Source: Isachenkonia alkalipeptolytica
GTDB lineage: Bacteria > Bacillota > Clostridia > Peptostreptococcales > T1SED10-28
Direction of reading: 5' to 3'
Length of the DNA stretch: 64,000 bases
Assembly (NCBI RefSeq): GCF_009910325.1
Contig: NZ_SUMG01000008.1
Span: 1-64,000, forward strand
Shown: piece after piece, positions 26,100 through 35,226 of the stretch
Position numbering within the stretch: position 1 is the first letter of the stretch
Layout: each line of letters opens with the position of its first letter
Made by a program: the position numbers and the translations under genes
The notes under the pieces: model-generated
The model's database searches: none
What the model saw: only the letters and a program-made list of their open reading frames with translations
What the model was told of the DNA's origin: nothing

Positions 26100-27118
26100 T
26101 TCTAAAAAAAGACTTATCGAAAAATATGATGATATTTCTTGGGCTTTTATTAGCGGCATTACTCATTCTTCCTCATGTCAGCACATTATCCACTACCACA
26201 TTATTCAGTAGGATTTTTATTATGGCGATCTATGCAATGAGTTATGATATACTTCGTGGATATATGGGCTTTATCAACTTAGGGCATGCCCTTTTCTTTG
26301 GGAGCGGAGCCTATATTGTGGGTATTCTATTTAACAACATTGGAAACACCTTCCCGATGTTTATGTTAGCGATTGTGATTACCTTGGTATATTCCTCCGT
26401 AGCCGCATTTATTATGGGGAAAATTGTTTTTAGAAGTAAGGGTGGCGGGGCTGCCAGCGTTGTAGCCGGAGCGATGACAACATTAGCCCTTGGAGAGATT
26501 GTCAGACATACGGCTGAGCGTTGGAGAGATGTAACCATGGGTGCAGATGGTCTGAGTTTTCGAATCCCGCCGATATTTTCTGATCGAACCATGTTTTATT
26601 ATTATGCCTTAGTTTTTTTAATTGTTATGACGTTAGTATTAAGACAATTTATCAACTCACCTACGGGAAGGGTACTGATGTCTATTCGAGAAAATGAACA
26701 ACGGGCAGAGTTCCTTGGTTTTGATACTGAAAAATACAAACTCATCGGTCTTCAGGTTGCGGGAATTGCTTCAGGCTTCTCAGGAGTAATGTTTGGAGTG
26801 CTCAATAGATTTGTCAATACGGAGCTTCTAACGGTGCAACAAACCTTAAACGCATTGCTAATGACCTTGGTTGGGGGAACCGGGACGTTGTATGGAGCAA
26901 TTATTGGCAGTGGCTTTGTGAACATTGTACAAAGTCAGTTGCTGAATTTTCGAAGTGTGCATCCGATTTTTGAACGATGGCTACTTTTTTTCGGAGCCAT
27001 GTATGTAATCGTTGTAATATTTATGCCAAAGGGTTTTATGGGATTATATTATAGCATCACCGATAAAAGAAAAGCGAAAATAAAAAATCATGCAATTAAA
27101 CAAACTGCCGAGAAATAA
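26096..27118 (+). CDS. livM: ABC transporter permease, LivM type
   Basis: 340 residues, about nine or ten transmembrane helices; GYMGFINLGHALFFGSGAY and SIRENEQRAEFLGFDTEKYK are LivM signatures. Its start overlaps livH (ATGA). Completes the transporter: binding protein, two ATPases, two permeases. Confidence 0.93.
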   Translation: MILKKDLSKNMMIFLGLLLAALLILPHVSTLSTTTLFSRIFIMAIYAMSYDILRGYMGFINLGHALFFGSGAYIVGILFNNIGNTFPMFMLAIVITLVYSSVAAFIMGKIVFRSKGGGAASVVAGAMTTLALGEIVRHTAERWRDVTMGADGLSFRIPPIFSDRTMFYYYALVFLIVMTLVLRQFINSPTGRVLMSIRENEQRAEFLGFDTEKYKLIGLQVAGIASGFSGVMFGVLNRFVNTELLTVQQTLNALLMTLVGGTGTLYGAIIGSGFVNIVQSQLLNFRSVHPIFERWLLFFGAMYVIVVIFMPKGFMGLYYSITDKRKAKIKNHAIKQTAEK

Positions 27119-27155
27119 TACTAAGCAAGATCTATTAGATTTGGAGGGAAGAATA

Positions 27156-28040
27156 ATGAATTTAGGAACCGTTGATTTATCCAATGGAGAAAGTATTTTT
27201 TATCGGGAAGTGGGTGGCGGCGAAAAAACCCTACTCCTAATCCATGGCAACATGTCATCCTCAAAGCACTGGGAGCCGGTTTATGAGAAAATGAAGGAAA
27301 AGTATAAGATATTCGCCGTGGATTTGCGGGGAATGGGAGAATCCAGTTATCATAGCCGTTTTGACTCCTTAAAGGAATTGGCCGATGACTTAGCGGAGTT
27401 TTGTGAGATTTTAAAGCTAAGAGACCTTGGTGTAGCCGGTTGGTCTACAGGAGGCGGTATTGCCATGGAACTAGCAGCGGATTATCCAGATCTGGTGGAT
27501 AAGTTGATTTTGGTGGAGTCCGTATCACCAAAGGGATACCCCTTATTTAAAAAAAATGATAAAGGTGAGCCTATTCCCGGAGAGTTCTATGAGACGAAAG
27601 AAGCGATGGCAAAAGATCCTGTACAAGTACTTCCTGCGGTTTTAGCCATAGAGAATCAAGATTTTAATACCATGAAACAAATCTGGGATGCAGCGATTTA
27701 TGTGGTAAATAAACCGGAAGAAAACAAATATCGTGAGTACCTGGAAGAAACATTAAAGCAAAGAAACTTAGTGGATATTGACTGGGCTCTGGCCACATTT
27801 AACATATCCGAAGAACATAACGGAATGGTGGAAGGGAACGGAAAAATAAACAACATTAAGCAACCAACGTTAATATTGGGAGCGGAGTTGGATTATGTAG
27901 TGCCCCTGAGTATGGTGGAAGAAACGTCAAAGGCTTTTGGTGAATATGGAGAGTTGTATATTTTCAAAGACTCCGGGCACTCACCTATTACCGATGTAAC
28001 GGAGGAGTTGATTGAGAAAATAGAGGGTTTTATTGAGTGA
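27156..28040 (+). CDS. Alpha/beta hydrolase, scl-PHA depolymerase-like
   Basis: 294 residues. Full alpha/beta-hydrolase core: oxyanion HGNMSSSKHW, nucleophile Ser97 in GWSTGGG, acid in GAELDYV, His275 in DSGHSPI. From memory, the pattern SSSKHW...RGMGESSY...GWSTGGG...ESVSPKGYP...FNISEEHNG resembles Bacillus intracellular short-chain polyhydroxyalkanoate depolymerases. No signal peptide, so it hydrolyses an ester or C-C bond in the cytosol. ATG 27156 is used since GGAGGGA is eight bases before it; an earlier in-frame start would lie inside livM. Operon position suggests it acts on the imported substrate. Confidence 0.85.
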   Translation: MNLGTVDLSNGESIFYREVGGGEKTLLLIHGNMSSSKHWEPVYEKMKEKYKIFAVDLRGMGESSYHSRFDSLKELADDLAEFCEILKLRDLGVAGWSTGGGIAMELAADYPDLVDKLILVESVSPKGYPLFKKNDKGEPIPGEFYETKEAMAKDPVQVLPAVLAIENQDFNTMKQIWDAAIYVVNKPEENKYREYLEETLKQRNLVDIDWALATFNISEEHNGMVEGNGKINNIKQPTLILGAELDYVVPLSMVEETSKAFGEYGELYIFKDSGHSPITDVTEELIEKIEGFIE

Positions 28041-28094
28041 ATGACTCTTTAAAATCAAAGATAGGGGTTAGTTATTTTTCAATAAAGTGATTAG

Positions 28095-28191
28095 AAATCT
28101 ACTGAAGAGATTGTAAAAGGTGGTGGGGATCTTTTAGAACTCATCTCTTTGATTCTTTAAAAGATCCTGAAATACATGATTAAGTAGATTT
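28095..28191 (+). other. Structured intergenic region inside the operon
   Basis: The 215-bp gap between the two hydrolase genes holds nested inverted repeats: outer AAATCTACT (28095) / AGTAGATTT (28183) and inner GGATCTTTTA (28127) / TAAAAGATCC (28157). No T-run follows, so it is probably not a terminator; it could protect or process the mRNA or be an attenuator. Confidence 0.5.
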
Positions 28192-28255
28192 CCTGAGATT
28201 GCTTAGCTGTTAATTTACAGACATCATAGAATCGTAGTTAAAAGGCGGTGTATAT

Positions 28256-29083
28256 ATGGCAACAATGTTGATAAATGATGTGGAAATATACTATGAACTT
28301 ACGGGAGAATCAGGAGAGGTTCTGACAATTCTGAACGGAATTATGATGAGCAGTGGAAGTTGGACAGAAATAAAAAAGGATTATATAAAATCAGGATATC
28401 GAATCCTTACGGTTGATTTTAGAGATCAGGGGAAATCCGGATCTTCTCCGGTTGACTATGAGATCGAACAACATGCTGAGGACTTAAAAGTTCTTTTAGA
28501 TCAACTAGCTATAAAAAAGACCCATATTTTAGGGATTTCCTATGGCGGGCAGGTGGGAATGATTTTTGCATTAAAATATAAAAAATGTATTGGACGGCTG
28601 ATTTTAGCCAATACCAGTTCGAGACTCAGCAATTTTTTAAAAGGAATTGGAGATGCATGGGATGAAGCGGCAAAACTTTATGACGGTGAACGGTTTTTTC
28701 GAATTGCCATGCCTTTGATTTATTCCGATGTGTTTTATGAAACTCATTATGACTGGTTAAAGGAGCGAGAAAAAAGTTTTAAAGATGTTTTGACGAAAAA
28801 CTGGTTTACTCGGTATTTACGTCTATCTTCAAGCCATGGAAAGTATAATATTGAAGCGGAAATCTATAACATTGAAGCGCCAACTCTTGTGATTGGAGCA
28901 GATCGGGATATTGTAACCCCTTACGAGGAAACTTATAAAATTTATAAAAAAATAACGAATGCGTCTTTTGTCATGATCCCTGAATGCGGTCATGCCTCAT
29001 GCTATGAAAAACCACAGGAGTTTAATATACAGGTTTTAGGGTTCTTGGGTATTAGAAGATTGGAAGAGGAGGGAAGGGCATGA
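28256..29083 (+). CDS. Alpha/beta hydrolase (second of operon)
   Basis: 275 residues, cytosolic. Nucleophile Ser95 in GISYGGQ, acid in GADRDIVTP, His246 in ECGHAS; the oxyanion region is ILNGIMMSSGSW rather than HG. It belongs to the MhpC/3-oxoadipate enol-lactonase-like branch and is clearly a distant paralogue of the preceding gene. Its stop overlaps the next start (ATGA at 29080), so it is coupled to the FabH-like gene. Substrate unknown. Confidence 0.88.
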   Translation: MATMLINDVEIYYELTGESGEVLTILNGIMMSSGSWTEIKKDYIKSGYRILTVDFRDQGKSGSSPVDYEIEQHAEDLKVLLDQLAIKKTHILGISYGGQVGMIFALKYKKCIGRLILANTSSRLSNFLKGIGDAWDEAAKLYDGERFFRIAMPLIYSDVFYETHYDWLKEREKSFKDVLTKNWFTRYLRLSSSHGKYNIEAEIYNIEAPTLVIGADRDIVTPYEETYKIYKKITNASFVMIPECGHASCYEKPQEFNIQVLGFLGIRRLEEEGRA

Positions 29084-30096
29084 AAGAAAACCATGTGGGA
29101 GTAGTAGGATTTGGTACGTACATCCCGAAGGAAGTCGAAACCGCAGAAGAGATCTCTGAGAAGTCGGGGATACCTGTGGATGTAATTAAGAACAAGTTCG
29201 GTTTTCATCAAAAACCGGTTCCCGGTGAGGGGGACGGTACCATGGAGATGGGGGTTAAAGCGGCTAAGGCCTGCCTTGAAAGCACGGGAGTGGATCCCTT
29301 GGAAATTGATTTAGTAATATCCATCGGTGAGGAATATAAGGAATATCCCTTAGTAACCACTGGGATTTACATCCAAGAAAAGGTTGGAGCAAAAAATGCT
29401 TGGGGATTTGACATAGCCCAGCGCTGCGGAACCGCGGTGGCATCAATGAAAATCGCTAAGGCCATGATGCTTGAGGACGATACCATCAATACAGTGTTGA
29501 TTGCGGGGGGATATCGAAATGGGGACCTGATCGATTATCAAAATCCCCGGGTAAGCTTTATGTTTAATCTAGCGGCAGGGGGCGGCGCGATCCTTCTAAA
29601 GAAGAATTATGGGAAAAACCGTCTGCTGGAGAGTTGTATTATTAGTGATGGATCCTTTGCAAAGGATGTTGGTGTTCGGTACGGCGGCACAAAACACCCG
29701 GTAAATGAAGAAAATGTGGAAGAAAGCAAGAAATCTTTGGATGTATTTGATCCCGAACATATGAAACAAGGACTGGCTGAGGTGAGTATGCCGAATTTTT
29801 TAAAGGTTATCGATGATTCTCTAAGTAAAAGCGGATATGAGAGAGAAGACTTGGACTACTTGGCGATTCTTCATATGAAACGCTCGGCTCATGAGTTTGT
29901 ATTATCGGAGTTAGGTCTTAGCCTGGAACAATCCATATATTTAGAGGACTTCGGACATATCGGTCAGGTGGACCAAATTCTTTCCATGGAGCTTGCCATG
30001 GAAAGCGGAAAGATTAAAAATGGTTCCGTGATTACCTGGGTTAGCGCAGGGATTGGCTATGCTTGGGATGCCTGTACCATAAAATGGGGCAGTTAG
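29080..30096 (+). CDS. FabH-like (KAS III) condensing enzyme / thiolase-fold protein
   Basis: 338 residues. Thiolase fold of the beta-ketoacyl-ACP synthase III type with catalytic Cys116 in DIAQRCGTAVASM. The other FabH catalytic residues are changed: the HQAN-like site reads HMKRSA and the late Asn region reads EDFGHIGQVD, so His-rich but not the canonical triad. This is typical for catabolic or secondary KAS III homologues that make or split short beta-ketoacyl-CoA, not for fatty-acid FabH. Context between a hydrolase and a CoA-transferase supports catabolism. Exact reaction unknown. Confidence 0.85.
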   Translation: MKENHVGVVGFGTYIPKEVETAEEISEKSGIPVDVIKNKFGFHQKPVPGEGDGTMEMGVKAAKACLESTGVDPLEIDLVISIGEEYKEYPLVTTGIYIQEKVGAKNAWGFDIAQRCGTAVASMKIAKAMMLEDDTINTVLIAGGYRNGDLIDYQNPRVSFMFNLAAGGGAILLKKNYGKNRLLESCIISDGSFAKDVGVRYGGTKHPVNEENVEESKKSLDVFDPEHMKQGLAEVSMPNFLKVIDDSLSKSGYEREDLDYLAILHMKRSAHEFVLSELGLSLEQSIYLEDFGHIGQVDQILSMELAMESGKIKNGSVITWVSAGIGYAWDACTIKWGS

Positions 30097-30106
30097 GAGG
30101 AGTAAA

Positions 30107-31426
30107 ATGGACATTCAAAAGTTGTATAATGAACGAATAATTTCAGTGGATAAGGCTTTATCTTTTATTAAAAGTGATGATGAGATTGTTTCTGCCTTAG
30201 GAGCTGCGGAACCCCGGGGAATTGTAAGCCGGATCCATGAAGTCGGGGATCGGGTAAAGAATGTTACGGTGGTTACCTGCCTGCCTATGGGAGGATACGA
30301 GTATTTTCAAAACCCTAAGTATAAAGATCGTATTCAAATGGAGGGTTGGTTTTACAGCCCGGAAATACGAAAAGCTCATAAAAACAGAAATGTTTCCTTT
30401 ATTCCCAATCATCTTCATTTAGCAGCGGAGCGGAGGTTGGACTACAAACGACCGAATATATTTATCGGCACGGCAAGTCCCATGGATAAACATGGTTACA
30501 TTTCCCTGTCTTTAAGCGCTACCTATGAGCGGGAGATGTTAGAGCATGCGGAGATTACCATACTGGAAGTTAATCCTAATATGCCAAGAACTTTTGGGGA
30601 TACGGTGATTCATATTAGTGAGATTGATTATCTTATCGAACAGGATTATGAGCTTCCGGAACTTCCGATCACACAGCCCAGCGAAAAAGATCAGCTGATC
30701 GGAAAACATATCGTAGACCTAGTGGAAGACGGATCCACCATCCAATTAGGCATAGGAGGGATACCCAATGCGGTAGCTTCTGAATTGAAAACAAAGAAGA
30801 ATTTGGGAATTCACACGGAAATGTTTACCGATGGGATGGTGGAGCTTTTTAAAAGCGGTGCCATAACCAATAACGAAAAAACATTGATGCCGGGGAAAAT
30901 GGTGGCGACCTTCGCTTTAGGAAGTAAGGTGCTTTATGATTTTATTGATGACAATCCAGCGGTACAAATTTTGCGGGGGAGATGGGTCAATGATCCTAAT
31001 GTGATAGGGAAAAACCATAAAATGGTTTCCATTAACACAACTATAGAGATTGACCTCACCGGTCAGTGCGCCTCGGAATCCATAGGTCACCGTCAATTTA
31101 GTGGGACCGGTGGCCAAGCGGATACTGCTATTGGAGCACAAATTTGCAAAGAAGGGAAATCCATTATTGCCCTTTACTCCACAACTAAAGTGAAAGATCC
31201 GGAGACTGGAGAGCGCAAGACCATTTCTAAGATCGTTCCGAACTTAACAGTAGGAGCCGCCGTTACTCTATCAAGAAATGATGTGGACTACGTTGTGACA
31301 GAGTATGGTGTGGCCTCCCTTAGGGGAACCCCCTTGAAAGAAAGAGTTAAGCGTTTAATAGGCATTGCTCATCCGGATTTCAAAGAGGATTTGAAAGCAT
31401 CAGCAAAAGAATTGATGATTTGGTAA
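30107..31426 (+). CDS. Acetyl-CoA hydrolase / 4-hydroxybutyrate-type CoA-transferase
   Basis: 439 residues, full length for the AbfT/ACH1 family. It moves CoA between acetyl-CoA or butyryl-CoA and a free carboxylate. Catalytic Glu238 (HTEMFTDGMVEL) and the glycine motifs QLGIGGIPNAVA and RQFSGTGGQADTA are present; the C-terminal GVASLRGTPLKERVKRLI is also family-typical. Last gene of the operon; AGGAGGAG upstream. It probably activates the free acid released by the hydrolases. Confidence 0.93.
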   Translation: MDIQKLYNERIISVDKALSFIKSDDEIVSALGAAEPRGIVSRIHEVGDRVKNVTVVTCLPMGGYEYFQNPKYKDRIQMEGWFYSPEIRKAHKNRNVSFIPNHLHLAAERRLDYKRPNIFIGTASPMDKHGYISLSLSATYEREMLEHAEITILEVNPNMPRTFGDTVIHISEIDYLIEQDYELPELPITQPSEKDQLIGKHIVDLVEDGSTIQLGIGGIPNAVASELKTKKNLGIHTEMFTDGMVELFKSGAITNNEKTLMPGKMVATFALGSKVLYDFIDDNPAVQILRGRWVNDPNVIGKNHKMVSINTTIEIDLTGQCASESIGHRQFSGTGGQADTAIGAQICKEGKSIIALYSTTKVKDPETGERKTISKIVPNLTVGAAVTLSRNDVDYVVTEYGVASLRGTPLKERVKRLIGIAHPDFKEDLKASAKELMIW

Positions 31427-31472
31427 AATAGCCTCCTTAAAGAATTATTAAATACAGCAAGACCAAGAAGGG

Positions 31473-31526
31473 CACAGCAAAGAAAATTTAAGGGATGAAT
31501 CCTGAATTTTCTTTTGCTGTGTTTTT
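31473..31526 (+). terminator. Terminator of the transporter-hydrolase operon
   Basis: CACAGCAAAGAAAATT pairs with AATTTTCTTTTGCTGTG (one bulge) and is followed by TTTTTC. Confidence 0.85.
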
Positions 31527-31703
31527 CTTTGGTGAAATATTATAAAGAAATTATGAAGTGAAGATTAAGGATTAAAAATTTACTAAACTGCCTTAACCTA
31601 ATGTAAAATATAGGATATAATGAAAAATATAACGAAATTAAATAGAAGAATGTAATAGGTAAGGAGTTATAATAATTTATTAATTAAACTAAGGAGATAT
31701 GTT

Positions 31704-32582
31704 ATGGTAATTCAAAGCAATATTTATGACACGGCACTGATATTTGAAGGTGGCGGTATGCGGGCCAGTTATACCGCAGGATTTGTAAATCAATTACTGG
31801 AAAATGAACTATATTTTGATTATGTTGCGGGAATATCTGCCGGGGCAAGCCATAGTGTGAATTATTTATCCAGGGACCAAGAACGAACGAGAAAATCTTT
31901 TGTGGAGTTGGTAAAGGATCCGAATTTCGGGGGATGGGGATCCTTGATAAAAGGAGAAGGATATTTTAGGGCAAAATACATTTATGAGGATACTCCTCAT
32001 AAGAATGCAGCACTTCCTTTAGATTTTGAAACCTTTATGGATAATCCTGCTAAAATGCGTGTGGGAGCCTTTGACATCAACAAAGGGGAAATTGTTTACT
32101 TAAAAAAAGAAGAAGTGAGAGAAATGAAGGATTTGATGAAGATGGTCCGTGCATCTTCTTCCATGCCGATGTTCATGCCCATCACAGAATTTAAAGGGCG
32201 GAATTATTTAGATGGCGGGATTGCCGGAGGCGTAGCCCTTGAGGCAGCAAAAAAAGATGGTTATAAGAAGTATTTTGTCATACTTACCCGACCGAAGGGC
32301 TATAGGAAATCTCCGGTGAAGTTTGGGCCTCTGATTAAAGCCTATTACCGGAAATATCCCAAGGTTGTGGAGGCTTTGCTTACAAGGCATATACGCTACA
32401 ATCAAACGTTGGATGAATTGGAAGCTATGGAAAAGTCAGGGAAAGCATTTTTGGTATATCCTGATCAAATGCCTATATCCAACCGGGAAAGAAATTTTGA
32501 AAAGCTTGCCAAGACCTATGAATTAGGCTATAGGCAAGGAAAAAGAGATGTTGAGAAATGGAAAAGATTTCTAGAAAAATAA
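31704..32582 (+). CDS. Patatin-like phospholipase
   Basis: 292 residues. Oxyanion loop EGGGMRASYTAG, nucleophile elbow GISAG with Ser45, and DGG with Asp170 form the Ser-Asp dyad of patatins. RssA/YjjU-like group; likely a cytosolic or membrane-surface acyl-ester hydrolase. ATG has AAGGAGA upstream. It is followed after 25 bp by the GH3 gene and may be cotranscribed. Confidence 0.93.
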   Translation: MVIQSNIYDTALIFEGGGMRASYTAGFVNQLLENELYFDYVAGISAGASHSVNYLSRDQERTRKSFVELVKDPNFGGWGSLIKGEGYFRAKYIYEDTPHKNAALPLDFETFMDNPAKMRVGAFDINKGEIVYLKKEEVREMKDLMKMVRASSSMPMFMPITEFKGRNYLDGGIAGGVALEAAKKDGYKKYFVILTRPKGYRKSPVKFGPLIKAYYRKYPKVVEALLTRHIRYNQTLDELEAMEKSGKAFLVYPDQMPISNRERNFEKLAKTYELGYRQGKRDVEKWKRFLEK

Positions 32583-32607
32583 GAAATACTTTAAAGGGGG
32601 ATTCAGC

Positions 32608-35073
32608 ATGAATACCAAAGCAAGGTTTGAAGAGGATAAAAACTTTCGGGAGAAAAAGCATGAAGAACTGTCTTACCAAGCTGCTTTAGAAGGAATTGTA
32701 CTGCTGAAAAATGAAGACATTCTGCCGGTTAAGCCTGGAAAAGTAGCCCTTTTTGGTGCCGGTGCAAACCGGACTATTAAAGGGGGCAGTGGATCAGGAG
32801 AAGTAAATGACCGTCATAGTATCAGTATTATGGAAGGGTTAATTGATAAAGGCTTTGAAATTACATCCACCGACTGGATAGAAGACTATGAAAGGGAATA
32901 CGAAGAGGAGCGGAAGTCTTATAAAGAACGTTTGCAGGAGTACTTTAAGAGAAGAAAATTTCAGGAAATGCTGGAGTTACCCTTTCGTTATCCCTATGGA
33001 CGGAGAATAGAAAAAAGAGACTTAGATGAAAAAGACGGGAAACTTTGCATCTATGTTATTTCTCGACAATCCGGGGAAGGAAGCGATCGTAGAATTCAAA
33101 AGAATGATTTTAGTATTTCGAAACAAGAACACGAAAACATAGGAATATGTGCCCGATTTTACTCGGACATACTGCTTGTGGTTAATGTGGGAGGAGCTTT
33201 CGATCTTCGTTTCACTGAGCAAATTCCCGAGATTAAAGGTATTGTATTTTTTGCCCAACAGGGAAGTCAAGGAGGTAGGGCCTTGGGGGACCTTATTACA
33301 GGAGAGAAAAATTTTTCGGCTAAACTTAGTGATACCTGGTATAAACGCTATGAAGATGTTCCCTTTCATAATGAATATAGCTACATGAGAGGAAATTCAA
33401 TGAATGCTTTTTATGAAGAGGGTATATATGTAGGATATCGATACTGCGATTCATACAATATTAATCCCCAGTATCCTTTTGGTTTTGGTATGAGTTATAC
33501 AGATTTTCAATGGCAGCTTATCGAGGCAAAAGTATATAAAACCAAGTTGCATCTCCGCTGTAGAGTAAAGAATAGAGGGGGAGTTTACCCAGGAAAAGAA
33601 ATTTTACAGTTCTATGTTAGCTGTCCTCAAGTACATATTAAAAAAGAATATCAAAAGTTGGTAGCATTTCATAAGACGTCGGAACTACCCCCGGGGAAGG
33701 AGGAAATTTTTGAGTTAACCGTTGATATAAGATGCTTTTCCAGCTACCATGAAAAAGAGGGAGCCTTTATTCTTGATGAAGGGGATTATATTTTACGGGT
33801 CGGAAATTCTTCAAGAAATACTGTGGCCGGTGTAGTGTTATCCCTATGTCAACAGGCTTTTATTTCAATTCATCAAAATGTATGTAAAACCCGATCGGAG
33901 GTTCGGGAAATAAAACCGGCGGAGATCAATTATCAAGAAGAGTTAAAAAAATTGAAAGACGCACCGGAATTTTCGAGACTGCAGTTGAATCCCAAAGATA
34001 TCAGTATTGATACCTTCGACTATAAAACTAGGGATGTTTCCGTTGGAGAAGAAAAAAAGAAAATTTTTGATAAATTAACTGTCCGTGAATTAGTGGAATT
34101 GGTTGTAGGTGCCGGTATGAAGGCTACACTTTTAAATCAGAATCAGTTTAATGTTCCTGGAGCAGCAGGATATACTACGTCTAAACTTAAATCGAAAGGA
34201 ATTCCCAATGGGGTTTTTACCGATGGACCTGCGGGGTTAAGACTTTCAAAAAGGGTAACGATTCATTCAAGAAAAAAAATCAAGATGGTGGATGCTCCGA
34301 TGGAGTTTTTAGAATATATACCGAATTTTATTAAAGATAGGATTTTTGGGAATCCAAAAAAACATCCGGTAGCATATCAGTTCGCGACTTCTTTTCCTGT
34401 TGCCACTGCTCTGGCTCAAAGCTGGAATGAAGAACTTATAGAAAAAGTGGGAGAAGCAATCGGTGTAGAAATGCAAGAATACAATATAGACTTTTGGTTA
34501 GGTCCTGCCATGAATATTCATCGGAATCCACTTTGTGGCCGGAATTTCGAGTACTACAGTGAAGATCCTTATCTCACTGGAAAAATGGCAGCAGCTGTGA
34601 TTCGTGGGTGTCAAAAGCATTCCGGAAACAAAGCAACCATAAAACATTTCTGCGTAAACAATCAGGAGGAAAATCGAAACCGGGTATCAAGTAATATCAA
34701 CGAGCGAGCCCTTCGAGAGATCTATCTTCGGGGATTCGAAATTGCTATTAAGGAAAGCAAGCCGAAGGGGGTTATGACCAGTTATAATCGTATTAACGGA
34801 ACCTACACCGCCAACAGTTATGATTTGTGTACAAAAATTCTTCGAAATGAATGGGGATTTGAAGGTATAGTGATGACAGACTGGTATGCTACGGGTAAGA
34901 AATTTGCAGATCCTGCACAATGTATAAAAGCCGGGAATGACCTGATCATGCCTGGTCAAAAATCGGACAAAAAGAGGATTCTTCGAAGTCTAAAGAAGAA
35001 AGATCTGGAGCTAAAAGATCTTCAACACAGTGCCCAAATAATCTTAAGAGAGATTATGGATATCAAAAGGTGA
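32608..35073 (+). CDS. Beta-glucosidase-like GH3 enzyme with reversed domain order
   Basis: 821 residues, no signal peptide. The C-terminal-type alpha/beta sandwich of GH3 comes first (about 15-260, ALEGIVLLKNEDILPV, IKGGSGSGEVN), then a fibronectin-III-like domain (about 300-410), and the (beta/alpha)8 catalytic domain is last (about 490-815) with substrate motif KATIKHFCVNNQE and nucleophile Asp758 in VMTDW. This swapped order is known in some GH3 glucosidases, for example from Ruminococcus and Butyrivibrio. Cytosolic location implies action on imported oligosaccharides. AAAGGGGG precedes ATG. Confidence 0.92.
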   Translation: MNTKARFEEDKNFREKKHEELSYQAALEGIVLLKNEDILPVKPGKVALFGAGANRTIKGGSGSGEVNDRHSISIMEGLIDKGFEITSTDWIEDYEREYEEERKSYKERLQEYFKRRKFQEMLELPFRYPYGRRIEKRDLDEKDGKLCIYVISRQSGEGSDRRIQKNDFSISKQEHENIGICARFYSDILLVVNVGGAFDLRFTEQIPEIKGIVFFAQQGSQGGRALGDLITGEKNFSAKLSDTWYKRYEDVPFHNEYSYMRGNSMNAFYEEGIYVGYRYCDSYNINPQYPFGFGMSYTDFQWQLIEAKVYKTKLHLRCRVKNRGGVYPGKEILQFYVSCPQVHIKKEYQKLVAFHKTSELPPGKEEIFELTVDIRCFSSYHEKEGAFILDEGDYILRVGNSSRNTVAGVVLSLCQQAFISIHQNVCKTRSEVREIKPAEINYQEELKKLKDAPEFSRLQLNPKDISIDTFDYKTRDVSVGEEKKKIFDKLTVRELVELVVGAGMKATLLNQNQFNVPGAAGYTTSKLKSKGIPNGVFTDGPAGLRLSKRVTIHSRKKIKMVDAPMEFLEYIPNFIKDRIFGNPKKHPVAYQFATSFPVATALAQSWNEELIEKVGEAIGVEMQEYNIDFWLGPAMNIHRNPLCGRNFEYYSEDPYLTGKMAAAVIRGCQKHSGNKATIKHFCVNNQEENRNRVSSNINERALREIYLRGFEIAIKESKPKGVMTSYNRINGTYTANSYDLCTKILRNEWGFEGIVMTDWYATGKKFADPAQCIKAGNDLIMPGQKSDKKRILRSLKKKDLELKDLQHSAQIILREIMDIKR

Positions 35074-35090
35074 ATTGAATGAACTAAAAT

Positions 35091-35136
35091 AGTCAAAAGT
35101 GTACCAGGGGGGCCTGTACACTTTTGACTACTTTTT
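35091..35136. repeat. Palindromic repeat, variant copy 2 (terminator)
   Basis: AGTCAAAAGTGTACCAGG, GGGG loop and the inverse arm with one bulged C, followed by ACTTTTTT. It shares the AAAAGTGTACC core with the copies at 15243 and 39336 and ends the GH3 transcript. Confidence 0.8.
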
Positions 35137-35173
35137 TGAGGAGCCGTTTTTACTGTTTGGTCCGGTTGTTTTA

Positions 35174-35200
35174 AAACCGTCTGTATAGTATACTAAAATC
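35174..35200. promoter_or_regulatory. Operator-like site and promoter before tetR
   Basis: AAACCGTCTGTATAGTATAC plus TAAAATC; 27 bp before tetR. The same sequence with few changes precedes cdhC at 36023. It overlaps a promoter TTGTTT-N17-TATACT, so it fits autorepression by the TetR protein. Confidence 0.7.
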
Positions 35201-35226
35201 CTAGGAAAGGGAAGGCAGGTGGTAAA

